The notes under the pieces were generated by a model. The model made no database searches and was not told the origin of the DNA. It saw only the letters and a program-made list of their open reading frames with translations. A DNA stretch of 51,465 nt from a virus, in the IMG/VR virus record IMGVR_UViG_3300037041_001417, positions 1-51,465 of that record; one strand, 5' to 3'. Numbering within the stretch: position 1 is the first letter of the stretch; each line of letters starts with the position of its first letter. Positions 19,501 to 30,200 of the stretch are shown one piece after another. The position numbers and the translations under genes were made by a program.

Positions 19501-22500
19501 TTCTCTCAGTTATTTTTAACTTATGATGAAAAAGTAGAGTTATATACTCACATGAGAGATAACTATCCTAAATGGGCTAATGCTGAGTTTATTGATATAG
19601 AAGAAAGTTTAGCTGAAGACTATAGATCTTATGCAAAATTTAACAAAAAATTTCCAGGTATCATTGGAAAGATCTTTGCAAAAATTTCAAAAATTTTAAG
19701 AAAACTATTTACTAAGTTAACTAGAAGAGACTTTACAAGACCAATGGATATTCCTATGGTTAAAGCAATGTATGATAATTTATTAAACAATGATTTATCT
19801 AAATACTCTCCAGATGTAAACAATGCAATGCCAGAGTTTACAGTACTCAACCGGGCAAAAGTAATTACTCTTCCTAAGTCTATTGAAAATAACTTTAAAG
19901 AGTTTTCTTTATCAGAGAGTAATAAGATTAATGAGAGTATTGACTCAATTATGGCAATGACTTTTAGAAACTATGCTAAAAAATTCAATGCTCCAGCTGC
20001 AGTAGATTACATACTTACAAATCCTACTAACCGTAAGGCAATGTATGAGGATGTAAAAGTTAAACTTGAAATTAAAAGACAAGATTTTGTTGACCAACTT
20101 TCAAGAGTAACCATAGAAAATCTTGATAGAGAAGATTCAAATGACTTCTTAGAAGCTATGCTAATGGAGAAAGTAGATCTCTTCAATAGAGTGCTAGAAG
20201 GTTTTGGAGATATAGACATGTCCTTAAGTGGAGAACAAAAGTCTGGTGTTGTAGCATACCATATTAAAAATTCAAGATTTAACATTCTTAAAAAAGCATT
20301 ACAAGAAACTGAAGAAGAAGATGCTTCAAATATTTCAATGTCTCAATCGGGTAGAGAACAAAATGACAATGTTAAATCTGCTAAAGAATATGCAAGTGAA
20401 GAAACTATGATGTTACTTGCATCTGTTAATAAGCAAACAAAAGAATATGATAAAGATGGAAATCCAATTTATGTTCTTAATAGTCTTGACATACCAGAAT
20501 TAGAAGATCCAGATCTTTTGTGGAATAGATTAGCAAGATTACTTGCAGGTTCTTTAGATCCAAATGAAATGTATAGTATTATGATTAAATCTCAAGATAA
20601 TTATCCTGAGTTTGAACAAATATTAACTTTACTTCCAAACCCTGTTGAAAATACAGATACATATAAATCTAATAGTGAGTTTGATGCAGAAACAAAATTT
20701 TGGCAAGATCTTAAAAAACCAATTGTTAAGTTTAAACAATTAACAATTAGTAAGACAATTGTTGAAAGAGGTGGTACAACTATAGAAGGAACAGTTAAAA
20801 AAGAAAAGTCAACATATGAGTCTAGATTATCAAGATCAGATTTTAGTACTCATGGGATTATATCTGACTGGACTGCAAATTTTATAACGGCAACTAAAAA
20901 AACTAATCCTTTTATTTATGAAAAGGATAATGATAATTATTTAGATACAGATAAGATAATGGAAAACCTATCTGTAAATGGTATATTGCCAAATAAAAAT
21001 TCAGTACAGTTTTTAAATGCTCTTGGTATTAATTTAGATATGACTAGTTATCAAATTAAGTCTTTTGTAAATAATCCTAAAGCATTATTTAATACTGGAT
21101 TTGGTGTTAATAATATATTCAGTATTGTACAGAAAGTACATTTAGCTAGTAAATCTAAAATACCAGCTCAAGTAATAGCAGCAGAAAAGTTTAAGAAAAA
21201 CCCAATGCACTATCTTTTAAATGGTTTACCAGCAGCATTAAGGACTGATCCAAAAAAAGATGAAGCTGTTAAAACTAAAATTAGACTTTTAGCTGAATTA
21301 CAAAATGAATATTCTGATGGTTATTCTAATTTTAGTACAATAACTCCAGAAGGAAACCGTGTATGGGAACATTTTTTAGACAGTACAATTACTAGAGTTA
21401 TAACTTCAATTAATAAAGCTAAGAACTGGCAAGAACTTACTGACCCTGAAACAGATGTAAATGGTAGATTTAAACATATGTACTGGTTAGCTAAAGAGAA
21501 TAACCCATATTCTAATTTTTCTGTTTTATTAAATTCTATGTTTTATTTAGATCCACTAAATGCTCCAATAGATAAAGATGGATTATCAATGTATGGAAAT
21601 AAAAAAGCGGGAGCTGAATTAAATTTAAATATTGTTGCTGGTACTCAATTAGTAACTAAAAATAGTAATGAAAAAGAAGGTAAGTCTACTAGTTCTTCTG
21701 ACCTTACAACAAAGTTTCTTCAAGAACTTCACACTATGCTTAATAATGGTGTAGAAGAATTTATGAGACATGCTTCTAAGAATACTGCAATGAGTCTATC
21801 TACTAATAAAGTAGAAACATATGCTGGTAAAGATAACAATGGATTATATATTGATACAAAGTTGTTTAGACCATCAGCACTTAGTATGACGGGGAACTTT
21901 GGAGAGAGCCAAGCATTTAATATTATCTCTGGATATATGGCAGGAGAGCTTGATAGAATTTATAGATTTAAAGCTAACTCAAAAAACCCATACCTAAAAG
22001 AATCAGAAAAGTTTAAGAACTGGGCAGGTTATAATAGAGAAGTAGTAAAAAAAGATGGTAAAGTTGTTATGGCTGGAGAAGTTTTTACAGCATTTGATGA
22101 TGTATTAACTGAAACAACTAAAAATAAACTTTACAATATTGTAGATGAGATGGTAGCAAAAGGTGAATCATTTAATCTTATAGAATATTTTGAAAATAAT
22201 GAGGCTTTAAGAAGTGAAATAAAAGAACAAGTAATTGAGTATTTCAATAAACAAACAAAAGTAAATGTCCGTAGACTTAAAAAAGCTAAATATTTGGACC
22301 CATCCTTATATGAGAATCTTACTATAGATGATCTTACAGTAGATCAAGTTGACACTATGTTAATTAAATCTTATACGTATAACTCTTGGATACATAAATT
22401 TGAAACACTGATAATTGCATATGGGGATTTAGCTCAATACAATCATTCTAAAGAAGAATTCCACAAACGTAATGCTGGACTAGCATCTGGTGGAAGAGGC

Positions 22501-25500
22501 TTCCGTGCTGACATGAGAGCTCAAATGTTTATTAATACTAATGTAACTGACCCAGACAAAGCTCCAGGTTTATTCCAAAGATATTATGCAAACAGAGAAG
22601 GTTATTCTGTAAGAGCATATGATGGTACATTGAAAACAGGAATCATTCAAGAAAAAATAGTTAAATCGGTATATTACGATGAATATCATGATAAGCTAGT
22701 AAAAACTTATACTGAAAGACTTAAGAAGAATGATAACATTGCAAAAGAAGACATAGAAAGTAAGGCAAATGAAATGGCTGATACTGCTTTAGATGAGTAT
22801 ACAAAAATGAAAGAAGCTGATGGTCAAGGTCATATTACTTTTGAATCATATAGAATGCTTAAAAAATTAGAGAGCACTTGGACAGATGAACAAGAAGCTT
22901 TGTATAGAAAAATTGCAAGAGGTCAACAAGTTAATTTTGAAGATGTAGTAGAATTTTTTCCTCCATATAAATTACAATACTTTGGTAACATGCAGGTTTC
23001 TGGATTACCGCTTACATCATTTCATAAGTTTTCATTAGCTCCACTTATTCCTTCAGTACATACTATGGATAGTAATCTTGGTAAGTTACATGATATGATG
23101 ATGAAACAACAAATGGATTATGTATTATTTGAGTCTGGTTCAAAAGTTGGTCATGTTACAAGTAATGGTTCAGGTGATGTACTTTATAATGGTGATAATC
23201 AAACTATTAACACTGATGCAAAGTTCACTGTAAATACAGTTTTTGCTGAATTTCTTAAGAATCAAACTGAAATAAATAAAGTATACAAAAAGAAATCAAT
23301 TTTCTCTACTCAGTTACGTAAGTTAATACTTGATGGTTTATATGAGCAAGGTAAAATTCCTTCAACTGATGAAAATAAAATTACTGATCCTATTGTAAAA
23401 AGATATATTAATCATGTTAGTGAATATACTAATCTCCTTAAAATGGAACTTCTTAATGAAATTGGTTTTGAAGAAAAAAATGGTGAGTATTTTCCAGTAG
23501 ATAAAGATAGTACTGCAAAGGTATTAGCAATGATCCGTGCTAATCTTGAAAAAGATGATGTATTAGGTGATCACTTGATTGATATGATTGACATTAATGA
23601 AGATGGAAGTTTAGCATATGATTTATCATTACATCCAGAATCAGCTAAAATTGAAAAGATTTTACTTTCAATAATCAATAAAAGAATAATAAAACAAAAA
23701 GTAAAAGGTGAAGCTTTAGTACAAGTATCTGCAGCAATGTATGAAGGTATGTTTGAAACACCTAAAATGCATAAAGGAACAGATGCTGATATTAAAAAAT
23801 GGGTAGGTAGTAATTTCTTACCAACATATCATAAAAAAGCAGATGGTACTACTGCAGCTATGAAAACAATGGTTGCTCTACAAGGTAGTTTTGTTCATTT
23901 ACTTAAGTTAGAGTATAAAGGTAAAGAGATAGGTACAATAGACAGGCTTAATGAAGCTATCAAAGATGATGAATGGTTGGATACAAACAATAACCGTAAA
24001 TTAATTACAATGGTTGGTGTCCGTATCCCGGTACAAGGATTAAATTCTATGGAGTTTATGGAGGTTTATCACTTCTTACCAGCTGAAGCAGGAAACATTA
24101 TTATACCACCATCAGAAATAGTTGCAAAATCAGGGGGTGACTTTGATATTGATAAGATGAGTGTATTTATGCCAAATATTACTAAAGAGGGTGAATATGT
24201 AAATAGAATTTATGCAGATAATGAGGCAGTTAAACGTGAAGTTGAATCTGTAAAAGAATCAGGTAAATCAGCTGCAGGAGTTTTTACAGCTCAAAAAGCA
24301 GGTATAGAGAATGAACTTATTGAAGACATAAGAGCTATACTTGAACTACCTACTAATTATGCATCACTTATAACACCAAATGGTACTTTCTTATTAAAAG
24401 ATATTGCAGATGATTTATCTCAGTATGTTATGGATTATAATCCACTTACTAACATGTCTTCTGATACTCCTAATAAATCAGATAAAAACAAATCTATCAT
24501 TAGTCCAACTAGGGTATTAGAGTCTGAATATAACTTATACAAACATGAGTCAAATGTTATTGGTAAAAGAACACTTGGTCTAGGTGCTATTGAAAATACT
24601 TTTAATGTTCTTATGAATTCATTAGGTGCATCAATGCCAAATACGTTTTCTCATAGAGATGAATTAACTCCACGTTTTGCACACTTTTGGTTGAAACATA
24701 ATACCATGATGAAGAAAACTGGTCAGTTAGATAAGAATGGTAAAGAGATAATGGAAAAAGTTATTTCATTATCAAATAGATTTGATGCTGATAACACAAC
24801 TAAAATTGCAGATATCTTTTCCCAAATGATTAATGGATGGGTGGATGTTGAAAAAGATGCATGGATATTCTTTATTCAGGGTAATTATGAAGTAGCTCCA
24901 ACATTACTATATCTTATTAAAGCTGGAGTACCTGTGAAAGATGCGATATACTTTGTATCACAACCTTTAGTAAGAGAATATGTAGATGAGCAACGTTTAA
25001 TTAAATCTACATATGCAGAGCTTTTAAGAAAAAAACAATCTGATTTACCAGATAAATATGCAGCGGCATCTAATGTTATTTCTAAACATTGGGAATTACC
25101 TAAAACATTAAATAAAGGTAGGGCTAGATATGATGAAGCAGTAAGATTATCTAAAAAACATTTTAAAGGTGAGGAAGAATTTTCAACTGAAGAGATGTAT
25201 GATTTAATTAAAGATTATAAAAAAGATCCTAAAGCTGCAGATTCAGATTTGTCAAAGTTAATGTTTATGCATTACTTACAAATTGAAGCACAGATAGAAG
25301 GAATAACTCAGTTAAAGATGAACTCTAATCCGGATACATCAACTGATAATGCTTTATTTAAATCAGAAGTAACTCTTGCAAACTTAGAAAGTTTAGAAAC
25401 AGAATCTAAACTTGATCAAGATTTATTTAAAGATATGTTGTCTGATTCTATTATCAGTTCATTCTTTAATCAAAAAATGGCACTTGGTGTAAGTAAACCT

Positions 25501-27291
25501 TTATTTCCATTAAGATATCATCCAGCTATATCTAGTTTCTTAATATATCTAAGTAAAACAAGACAATTAAGAAAAGATTCAGCTACTACATTTGGAGAAG
25601 GTAATGAAGATGTATTAGTTGCAACTTTTAGAAATGACTTTATAAGTTACATCTTACAAAATTCATTAAGAAAATATAAACTTTCTGATGGATATAAAGG
25701 CTATGAGATGACAGATGTGGTGCCATTAAAAATGGTTGACCAATTAAAGTTTGGAGCACACGTAGGACTTGATAACGGTAAAAAAGTATTATATGTTGAT
25801 AAGGTTAGTCTTAGAAATGAGTTTGAATCTAATGCATGGGTAGAAGGTTCAGACAATGCTAATAGTTATGAAAAGCGTAAGTTATTTCCTCTTAAAGCAG
25901 GACACTTTATGACTAATAAGTTTACCAATTTTGATGAATATACAAGATTTGTAGCTGAGAGAGAATTTTTAAGAGACTTATATCCTATTTCTGAATATAA
26001 GAATACAGAAGACTTTGAAAATGAATTAGTCATGACTAAAGTTCAGAAACCTAATATGGATGAGACTGAACAAAACAGATTTACTTATGAAAAATTCTTA
26101 GCACACAGGGCATTAGAGAATACCTTTAATCCTTATCACATGTTTAAGGACCCTAATTATTCTTTTGCAAGTGAATACTCTAAAATTCTTAAAAAATATA
26201 ATAATCTTCCAAAAGAATATACTGTATTACAACGTATAAAAGTTGATGCAAATGATTCAAGAACTATGTTTAACTTATACCTTTCTGATAAAGATGTAAA
26301 TAATTCTAAAGCAAACTTGTATCATGCAGATTTAATCAAACTTGCAGATCCAAATATTGAAAAAGTAGATAATAAAGAAGACAATAAAATGATTAGTGAC
26401 TTCTTTACAAGAATGTCTATGGTAGCATTTTTACAAACAGGATTAAACAAAAGTAAATTTAGTTTTACTAATATAGTTGACTTTGATGAATTCTTATCAG
26501 TTATGCAGCAAGAAGGACAAAAGTTTGTTAATTTATTAAATGACAGTGAGTCAGCTGAAGAAATAATTACAAATTATTATTATGATATTTTCTTAAATGA
26601 AAATAAATTTATGAAAGGTGGCAAACCAAATAAAGATAGAAATAGATTTAAAAACCTTATTTCTAAACTTAATTTTGATAATTTGAAAAAAGTTAAAGCA
26701 CCTACTGTTGCTAGTAAAGAAACAACACTACAATACTTAAGTCAAGAAGGCGTAGCAATATTTAAAAATAATACGGGCAAACCAGATCATTACCAAAATT
26801 TAGTAAATGTAAATTCAGATGTAGTGTTTGTAGCAAATGAAGTTGTAGCAGCAATTGCTGATCCAAGCAAATTCTTCTTAGGAGAAAGTAGTTTAGTTAG
26901 AGCAGCTGAAGGTATGGTAATTAAAATGCCAACATCACAACTTAAAATAAATGATAACTTCCAAGGATTCACTGATGAGACTTTTCCAAAGATTATTGAG
27001 AGATTTGAAAAAAGAATTGAACTTATAAAAAATATTTTATATACCTCTACAGGTGAGTGGACAGGGGAAGTAGTTGCATTTTCTAATAATGGATATGGAG
27101 ATCCAAACAAGATGCCTCAAAAATTATTCGTATATTTATCTAGAAGATTGTATGAAGAATTTGGTTATTTAAATCCTGGCTCTGAGCATTATGATGAGAT
27201 TTCTCAAATGGTAATAGCACAACAAGGAATTGATGATCAAATGATCATAGATAAATTTGATAATGAAACAAGTGATCCTTTCAAATGTTAA
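16570..27291 (+). CDS. Virion RNA polymerase giant protein, 3573 aa (DFDID catalytic motif)
   Basis: Contains the metal-binding catalytic loop of the crAss-like phage virion RNA polymerase: SGGDFDIDKM with D2524, D2526 and D2528, preceded by a RxPxQGxNS-type strand region (about 2475-2523), as in the beta'-like double-psi beta-barrel of phi14:2 gp66 and YonO-type enzymes. That family transcribes early phage genes after ejection into the host. The protein is much larger than phi14:2 gp66 (about 2180 aa), so extra domains are fused. One is a Rossmann-like segment at about 727-830 (TTGQSGVAEAF, APRGYSFRT) resembling SLOG/molybdenum-carrier folds. Another is an HExxH motif (YHEAWH, H972/E973/H976, with E1011-E1012 downstream) typical of gluzincin metallopeptidases. 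A C-terminal domain at about 3394-3555 is unidentified. A charged linker lies at about 830-865. Cysteines occur only at residue 3 and at the very end. The start follows the previous stop by one base, suggesting coupled translation. Confidence 0.9.
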   Translation: MACALNSDQIKDLYTILYGEINDRIQDKELPKFDIKSFIKSFYNELMDPSDPMEEEKALLYLQAIPDIFMLITGDSEIQDYILDNDIQLNDILKLSKKFESPELTAVREFITVKKKTNKEIKINISQINKSIKKIVLKDPEPGQSATPKIYKNKARVITAASTTPQQAIAANPETLTEEQRNKIDQEKVMFYTVIQNLAYLVTNKTADQQDIEYNNVPVRLKPVVVGAVDQSYFTEKDKVFMKAKPEGIVTFVSDTEGNILFFDEDGQLTDKKSGRPVYQYIRKVTLKNNKLVLSNQSDFYYNIVSPEEQVEQMRKNAASNKIEFTDAYAKTQIQQIKAQQQKDLNNLFNLRNYLTENTNANVLLPITGGSTGYVETDYKVLAETDISQDEITEYFIEDSGDDSGNSYFILTRPKGGMEINSKVFLQRGDITLELAKKIAQVLTTDAKVKGEQLNPYEKMEYAKVFINNRVSKNRINIDVQEKEGLPQLVITIFPTKNDAARNKNGVEITTAQEIEDHLMNAVEWTAKNIKRTETYPANISYNKKYKGGKTFVDYNIVGDKITTSEVSYFDYIKPFIKIEISKDSYAYFAGFNSYLMFAIPDVVKSADTEYEVGFAVDKAQTKAKGKKKETKPVVIQEIKLNNDKIKVTVARKSGYGEATKQAIKSGDGSLAFAIDFDNSAESLVKRESVNYFGVKLDSKSKAPAKLVPTPQGINNIVSNINKFTPGKLFVSGNDISILEKAGYTQDDVDQYMANILKAVSTSPDLVTPITQIITTGQSGVAEAFVKAAAKVNILTTIIAPRGYSFRTLSKNTETGYKDENDKIGFINRFGNTPEALPTEEEVIVDEVIPAPVVRKARKTKVIDKTVEELKAGDAVKIQSAVDSILGAVPTSLLPPKNLERSKGIGSFLDRVFTTKADRKKADDWYEKSDLSDVISLERITAIVNSDAFATWSKSGITLYEGDGGTSVDLYHEAWHGFSQLFLTYDEKVELYTHMRDNYPKWANAEFIDIEESLAEDYRSYAKFNKKFPGIIGKIFAKISKILRKLFTKLTRRDFTRPMDIPMVKAMYDNLLNNDLSKYSPDVNNAMPEFTVLNRAKVITLPKSIENNFKEFSLSESNKINESIDSIMAMTFRNYAKKFNAPAAVDYILTNPTNRKAMYEDVKVKLEIKRQDFVDQLSRVTIENLDREDSNDFLEAMLMEKVDLFNRVLEGFGDIDMSLSGEQKSGVVAYHIKNSRFNILKKALQETEEEDASNISMSQSGREQNDNVKSAKEYASEETMMLLASVNKQTKEYDKDGNPIYVLNSLDIPELEDPDLLWNRLARLLAGSLDPNEMYSIMIKSQDNYPEFEQILTLLPNPVENTDTYKSNSEFDAETKFWQDLKKPIVKFKQLTISKTIVERGGTTIEGTVKKEKSTYESRLSRSDFSTHGIISDWTANFITATKKTNPFIYEKDNDNYLDTDKIMENLSVNGILPNKNSVQFLNALGINLDMTSYQIKSFVNNPKALFNTGFGVNNIFSIVQKVHLASKSKIPAQVIAAEKFKKNPMHYLLNGLPAALRTDPKKDEAVKTKIRLLAELQNEYSDGYSNFSTITPEGNRVWEHFLDSTITRVITSINKAKNWQELTDPETDVNGRFKHMYWLAKENNPYSNFSVLLNSMFYLDPLNAPIDKDGLSMYGNKKAGAELNLNIVAGTQLVTKNSNEKEGKSTSSSDLTTKFLQELHTMLNNGVEEFMRHASKNTAMSLSTNKVETYAGKDNNGLYIDTKLFRPSALSMTGNFGESQAFNIISGYMAGELDRIYRFKANSKNPYLKESEKFKNWAGYNREVVKKDGKVVMAGEVFTAFDDVLTETTKNKLYNIVDEMVAKGESFNLIEYFENNEALRSEIKEQVIEYFNKQTKVNVRRLKKAKYLDPSLYENLTIDDLTVDQVDTMLIKSYTYNSWIHKFETLIIAYGDLAQYNHSKEEFHKRNAGLASGGRGFRADMRAQMFINTNVTDPDKAPGLFQRYYANREGYSVRAYDGTLKTGIIQEKIVKSVYYDEYHDKLVKTYTERLKKNDNIAKEDIESKANEMADTALDEYTKMKEADGQGHITFESYRMLKKLESTWTDEQEALYRKIARGQQVNFEDVVEFFPPYKLQYFGNMQVSGLPLTSFHKFSLAPLIPSVHTMDSNLGKLHDMMMKQQMDYVLFESGSKVGHVTSNGSGDVLYNGDNQTINTDAKFTVNTVFAEFLKNQTEINKVYKKKSIFSTQLRKLILDGLYEQGKIPSTDENKITDPIVKRYINHVSEYTNLLKMELLNEIGFEEKNGEYFPVDKDSTAKVLAMIRANLEKDDVLGDHLIDMIDINEDGSLAYDLSLHPESAKIEKILLSIINKRIIKQKVKGEALVQVSAAMYEGMFETPKMHKGTDADIKKWVGSNFLPTYHKKADGTTAAMKTMVALQGSFVHLLKLEYKGKEIGTIDRLNEAIKDDEWLDTNNNRKLITMVGVRIPVQGLNSMEFMEVYHFLPAEAGNIIIPPSEIVAKSGGDFDIDKMSVFMPNITKEGEYVNRIYADNEAVKREVESVKESGKSAAGVFTAQKAGIENELIEDIRAILELPTNYASLITPNGTFLLKDIADDLSQYVMDYNPLTNMSSDTPNKSDKNKSIISPTRVLESEYNLYKHESNVIGKRTLGLGAIENTFNVLMNSLGASMPNTFSHRDELTPRFAHFWLKHNTMMKKTGQLDKNGKEIMEKVISLSNRFDADNTTKIADIFSQMINGWVDVEKDAWIFFIQGNYEVAPTLLYLIKAGVPVKDAIYFVSQPLVREYVDEQRLIKSTYAELLRKKQSDLPDKYAAASNVISKHWELPKTLNKGRARYDEAVRLSKKHFKGEEEFSTEEMYDLIKDYKKDPKAADSDLSKLMFMHYLQIEAQIEGITQLKMNSNPDTSTDNALFKSEVTLANLESLETESKLDQDLFKDMLSDSIISSFFNQKMALGVSKPLFPLRYHPAISSFLIYLSKTRQLRKDSATTFGEGNEDVLVATFRNDFISYILQNSLRKYKLSDGYKGYEMTDVVPLKMVDQLKFGAHVGLDNGKKVLYVDKVSLRNEFESNAWVEGSDNANSYEKRKLFPLKAGHFMTNKFTNFDEYTRFVAEREFLRDLYPISEYKNTEDFENELVMTKVQKPNMDETEQNRFTYEKFLAHRALENTFNPYHMFKDPNYSFASEYSKILKKYNNLPKEYTVLQRIKVDANDSRTMFNLYLSDKDVNNSKANLYHADLIKLADPNIEKVDNKEDNKMISDFFTRMSMVAFLQTGLNKSKFSFTNIVDFDEFLSVMQQEGQKFVNLLNDSESAEEIITNYYYDIFLNENKFMKGGKPNKDRNRFKNLISKLNFDNLKKVKAPTVASKETTLQYLSQEGVAIFKNNTGKPDHYQNLVNVNSDVVFVANEVVAAIADPSKFFLGESSLVRAAEGMVIKMPTSQLKINDNFQGFTDETFPKIIERFEKRIELIKNILYTSTGEWTGEVVAFSNNGYGDPNKMPQKLFVYLSRRLYEEFGYLNPGSEHYDEISQMVIAQQGIDDQMIIDKFDNETSDPFKC

Positions 27292-27297
27292 AATAAA

Positions 27298-30200
27298 ATG
27301 GTTTGTAAAACAAAAATAAATTCTCTACAGTATTTGAGAAATAAAGATCTCATTAATGATGTAAATAGAATTCTTAATGAAACTGCCTTTGATGCAATCA
27401 ATGAGGAGTTAACAAGATATGCTGAAGTTAAATATAACTTACCTACTGAAGGTAAGATGTTATATTCTAAATACAAAACTGAGCAAACAGATGACACCCG
27501 ATCCCGGTATGTAAAGGATGCTAAGTATGCAATGTCATTTGCAGAGCCAAATGATGTTCTCTTCAATACTTTAGATGAATTAATTAAGCTTGATGAGATC
27601 CGTAATACAACTGACCTTATTGATTCTTTAGGGATAGACTATAAAAGTGATTCAGAAGTTAATAAAGAATATGATAAGAGAGTTAAGAATGCTATGATTG
27701 ACTTCATGAAAGGTTTAAATATAACTGTAAATGAAGATGTTGAAGAGATAGTTTCTAAACAAAAGAGAACATATAAAAATGCTGAGGGAAAAACTATCAC
27801 TAAAGAGGACCCCATGGCAGCTTTTGATTTATTACAAAAGTATCTTGCTATAAAAGAAAATATATCAAACAAACAACTTGCTAAACAAACAGCATATGTT
27901 ATTCATACTTTTTTAGGTAAAAAATCTAAATTAGGCATTGAACTTTGGAAAAGTGTTGATAATTGGAGTAAATATGATTATTACTATAATAAATATAGCC
28001 AACCATATGAACAAACAAATGAAGATGAAGTCAAATTAGTAAACAATGATTATGGTGATATAGACATGGCTAGTGACTATATCAAAAAAGTATATGAGTT
28101 TGACCCTGAAAGATTTAATCCATATGCACATAAACAAGTTATTATTGAATTTCTTTCTGAAATGATTATAGCTGGTGCTGATAACATTCAAAGTGGTGCA
28201 AAAATTTCTAATCCTGATATCAATAAAGCTTATTTTGAAAGCATTGGGTATAAAGATAAATATGCTCAGAACTGGTTAGTAAAAATGTGGAATAGAGTTT
28301 GGAATTGGATTCAAGAACATATACTTAATAATAAAGCAATTACTATTTATAGTGAACAAAAACTAAATGAAGTTGTGTTAGACATTGTAGATGATGTTTA
28401 TAAAAAAGACTACACAAAGTTTATCAGGGACTATGTACAAAATGCTGAAAATGGTAAATTCTTTACTAAACAAGGAGTAGAGTTTGAAGAAAAGGATTAT
28501 CAAAAAAGTCTTGATAATGATTGGTTTGCAAAAGATATTGTTACAAAACTTTTTACATCTGCTTTTGATTATATTTTAAGTGGCTCTCTTGTATTAAGAA
28601 AATATGGAAGAGTAATCCGTGCTATGAGTGAAGACTTACATGACATTGATGGTGTAATTACTCTTGAACAATTTCTAAGTGAAGAAAATCATGAGAAGTT
28701 TTTAAAATGGATTGAAGAAGTTGGTCTTTCTTTATCAAAAGATAGGTCAACTAAAAATGCAGCAAAGTTTAAACAACAAATAGTACCACTACTTGAAGAG
28801 CAATCTTGGTATAAGGATGTAAAAAAGTTATTTCCTAGTTGGACATTAGAAAATACATTTATTGGTACTGACCATAAGAAAGGAGAATCTATTACTATTT
28901 CAGGTTATATTGAACATCCAACTGAAATGGAAGAAGCAGAAGAAGAAATATTAAGTTATGGAGGAAGACTTGAAACCAAAATGGTTAAAAGACCTAAAAG
29001 ATATATACTTGACTTTTTCTTAAGAACACAAGAAGGAAACTATCCAGAAATATTTGATCATTACTATAAAGACTGGAAACAAATATTTGAAGCTAAAATT
29101 AATATGGGTAGAAGTAAAGATTTAAATGATCTTATTTATTTTGAACCATATAGAATTGATAAATATAAATATACAAACAAAGGCTTCCGTTACTTTACAT
29201 TTGCTGATAGTAAAAAAGGTGCAACACCACTAGTTTTATCTAGTATAGAAGAATCAGGAATGTCTAAAGAACTTGATCCCTTTACTCAAGTAGAAACAAT
29301 TGAGCTTAGTGTTCCTCAAATGGAAAAAGCAAGAGCTAAAGAAATTTTAGATATCATTACAGAAAGGTTAAGTGCAAACTTAGGTGTAAGTTATGCAAAT
29401 GTTACAGCAGCAGAAGCTACTGAGATCTTAAAGAATAGACCTGTTCCTTATAATGGGGAACTTGGATTTTTTCATGGAGGCACAGTCTATACTGTTGGGG
29501 ATAATGTATCATTGTCTTCAGCATTGCATGAGTTTGGACATCCATTATTAGGTGCAATCAGAAGAGAAAACAAAGTTTTATTTAATAACTTATATGAAGC
29601 ATTAACTCTAACAGATGAAGGTCAAGCACTTGAAAACTTTGTACAAAAAAGATATCCTGAATTACTTAAAGGAGGTGAATTTTTTAAAGAAGAAGTATTA
29701 AATCATGCTTTACAATTAAAAAGTCTTAATAAAATAAATGAACAGATTGCATCTAAAGGATTTGATGCATTCATTTCAAAATTATTAAAAGCAATTAAAG
29801 ATTTACTTAAAAATATTTTTGGTACTAAAGCTGTCATAGCTAAACTTAATGTAGACACATCATTAGAAACTCTTGCAGATATGTTGCTTACAAAAAGTTT
29901 TGAGTATGATACATTCATGGCTACAGAAGAAGATGTAGTAATGTACTTAAGATCAATTAATGAAACAGCAGAAAATCTTGCAGAAAATGTATCAGTAAAA
30001 GCTTTACAGGATGGTATAAACCGGGTATATGCTGTTGCGGATGGTGTAATTAAAAGAGCAAAGAACTTTAAAAAAAATACACCTGAGTATACTATGTTAC
30101 AAGAGTCTATTTTTATGGATATAAATAAAAATAAACTTTTCCCTGCAGTTAAGAGCTCACTGGCTCCTTTTCAAAACTTTTCTCAAAGTCAATCACAAAC

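Noticed and set aside
16560-27306. Intein or trans-splicing explanation of the C-stop / M-x-C junctions
   Set aside because: No Hint-domain sequence, no block of intein motifs and no C-terminal His-Asn precedes the junctions, so protein splicing is not supported.
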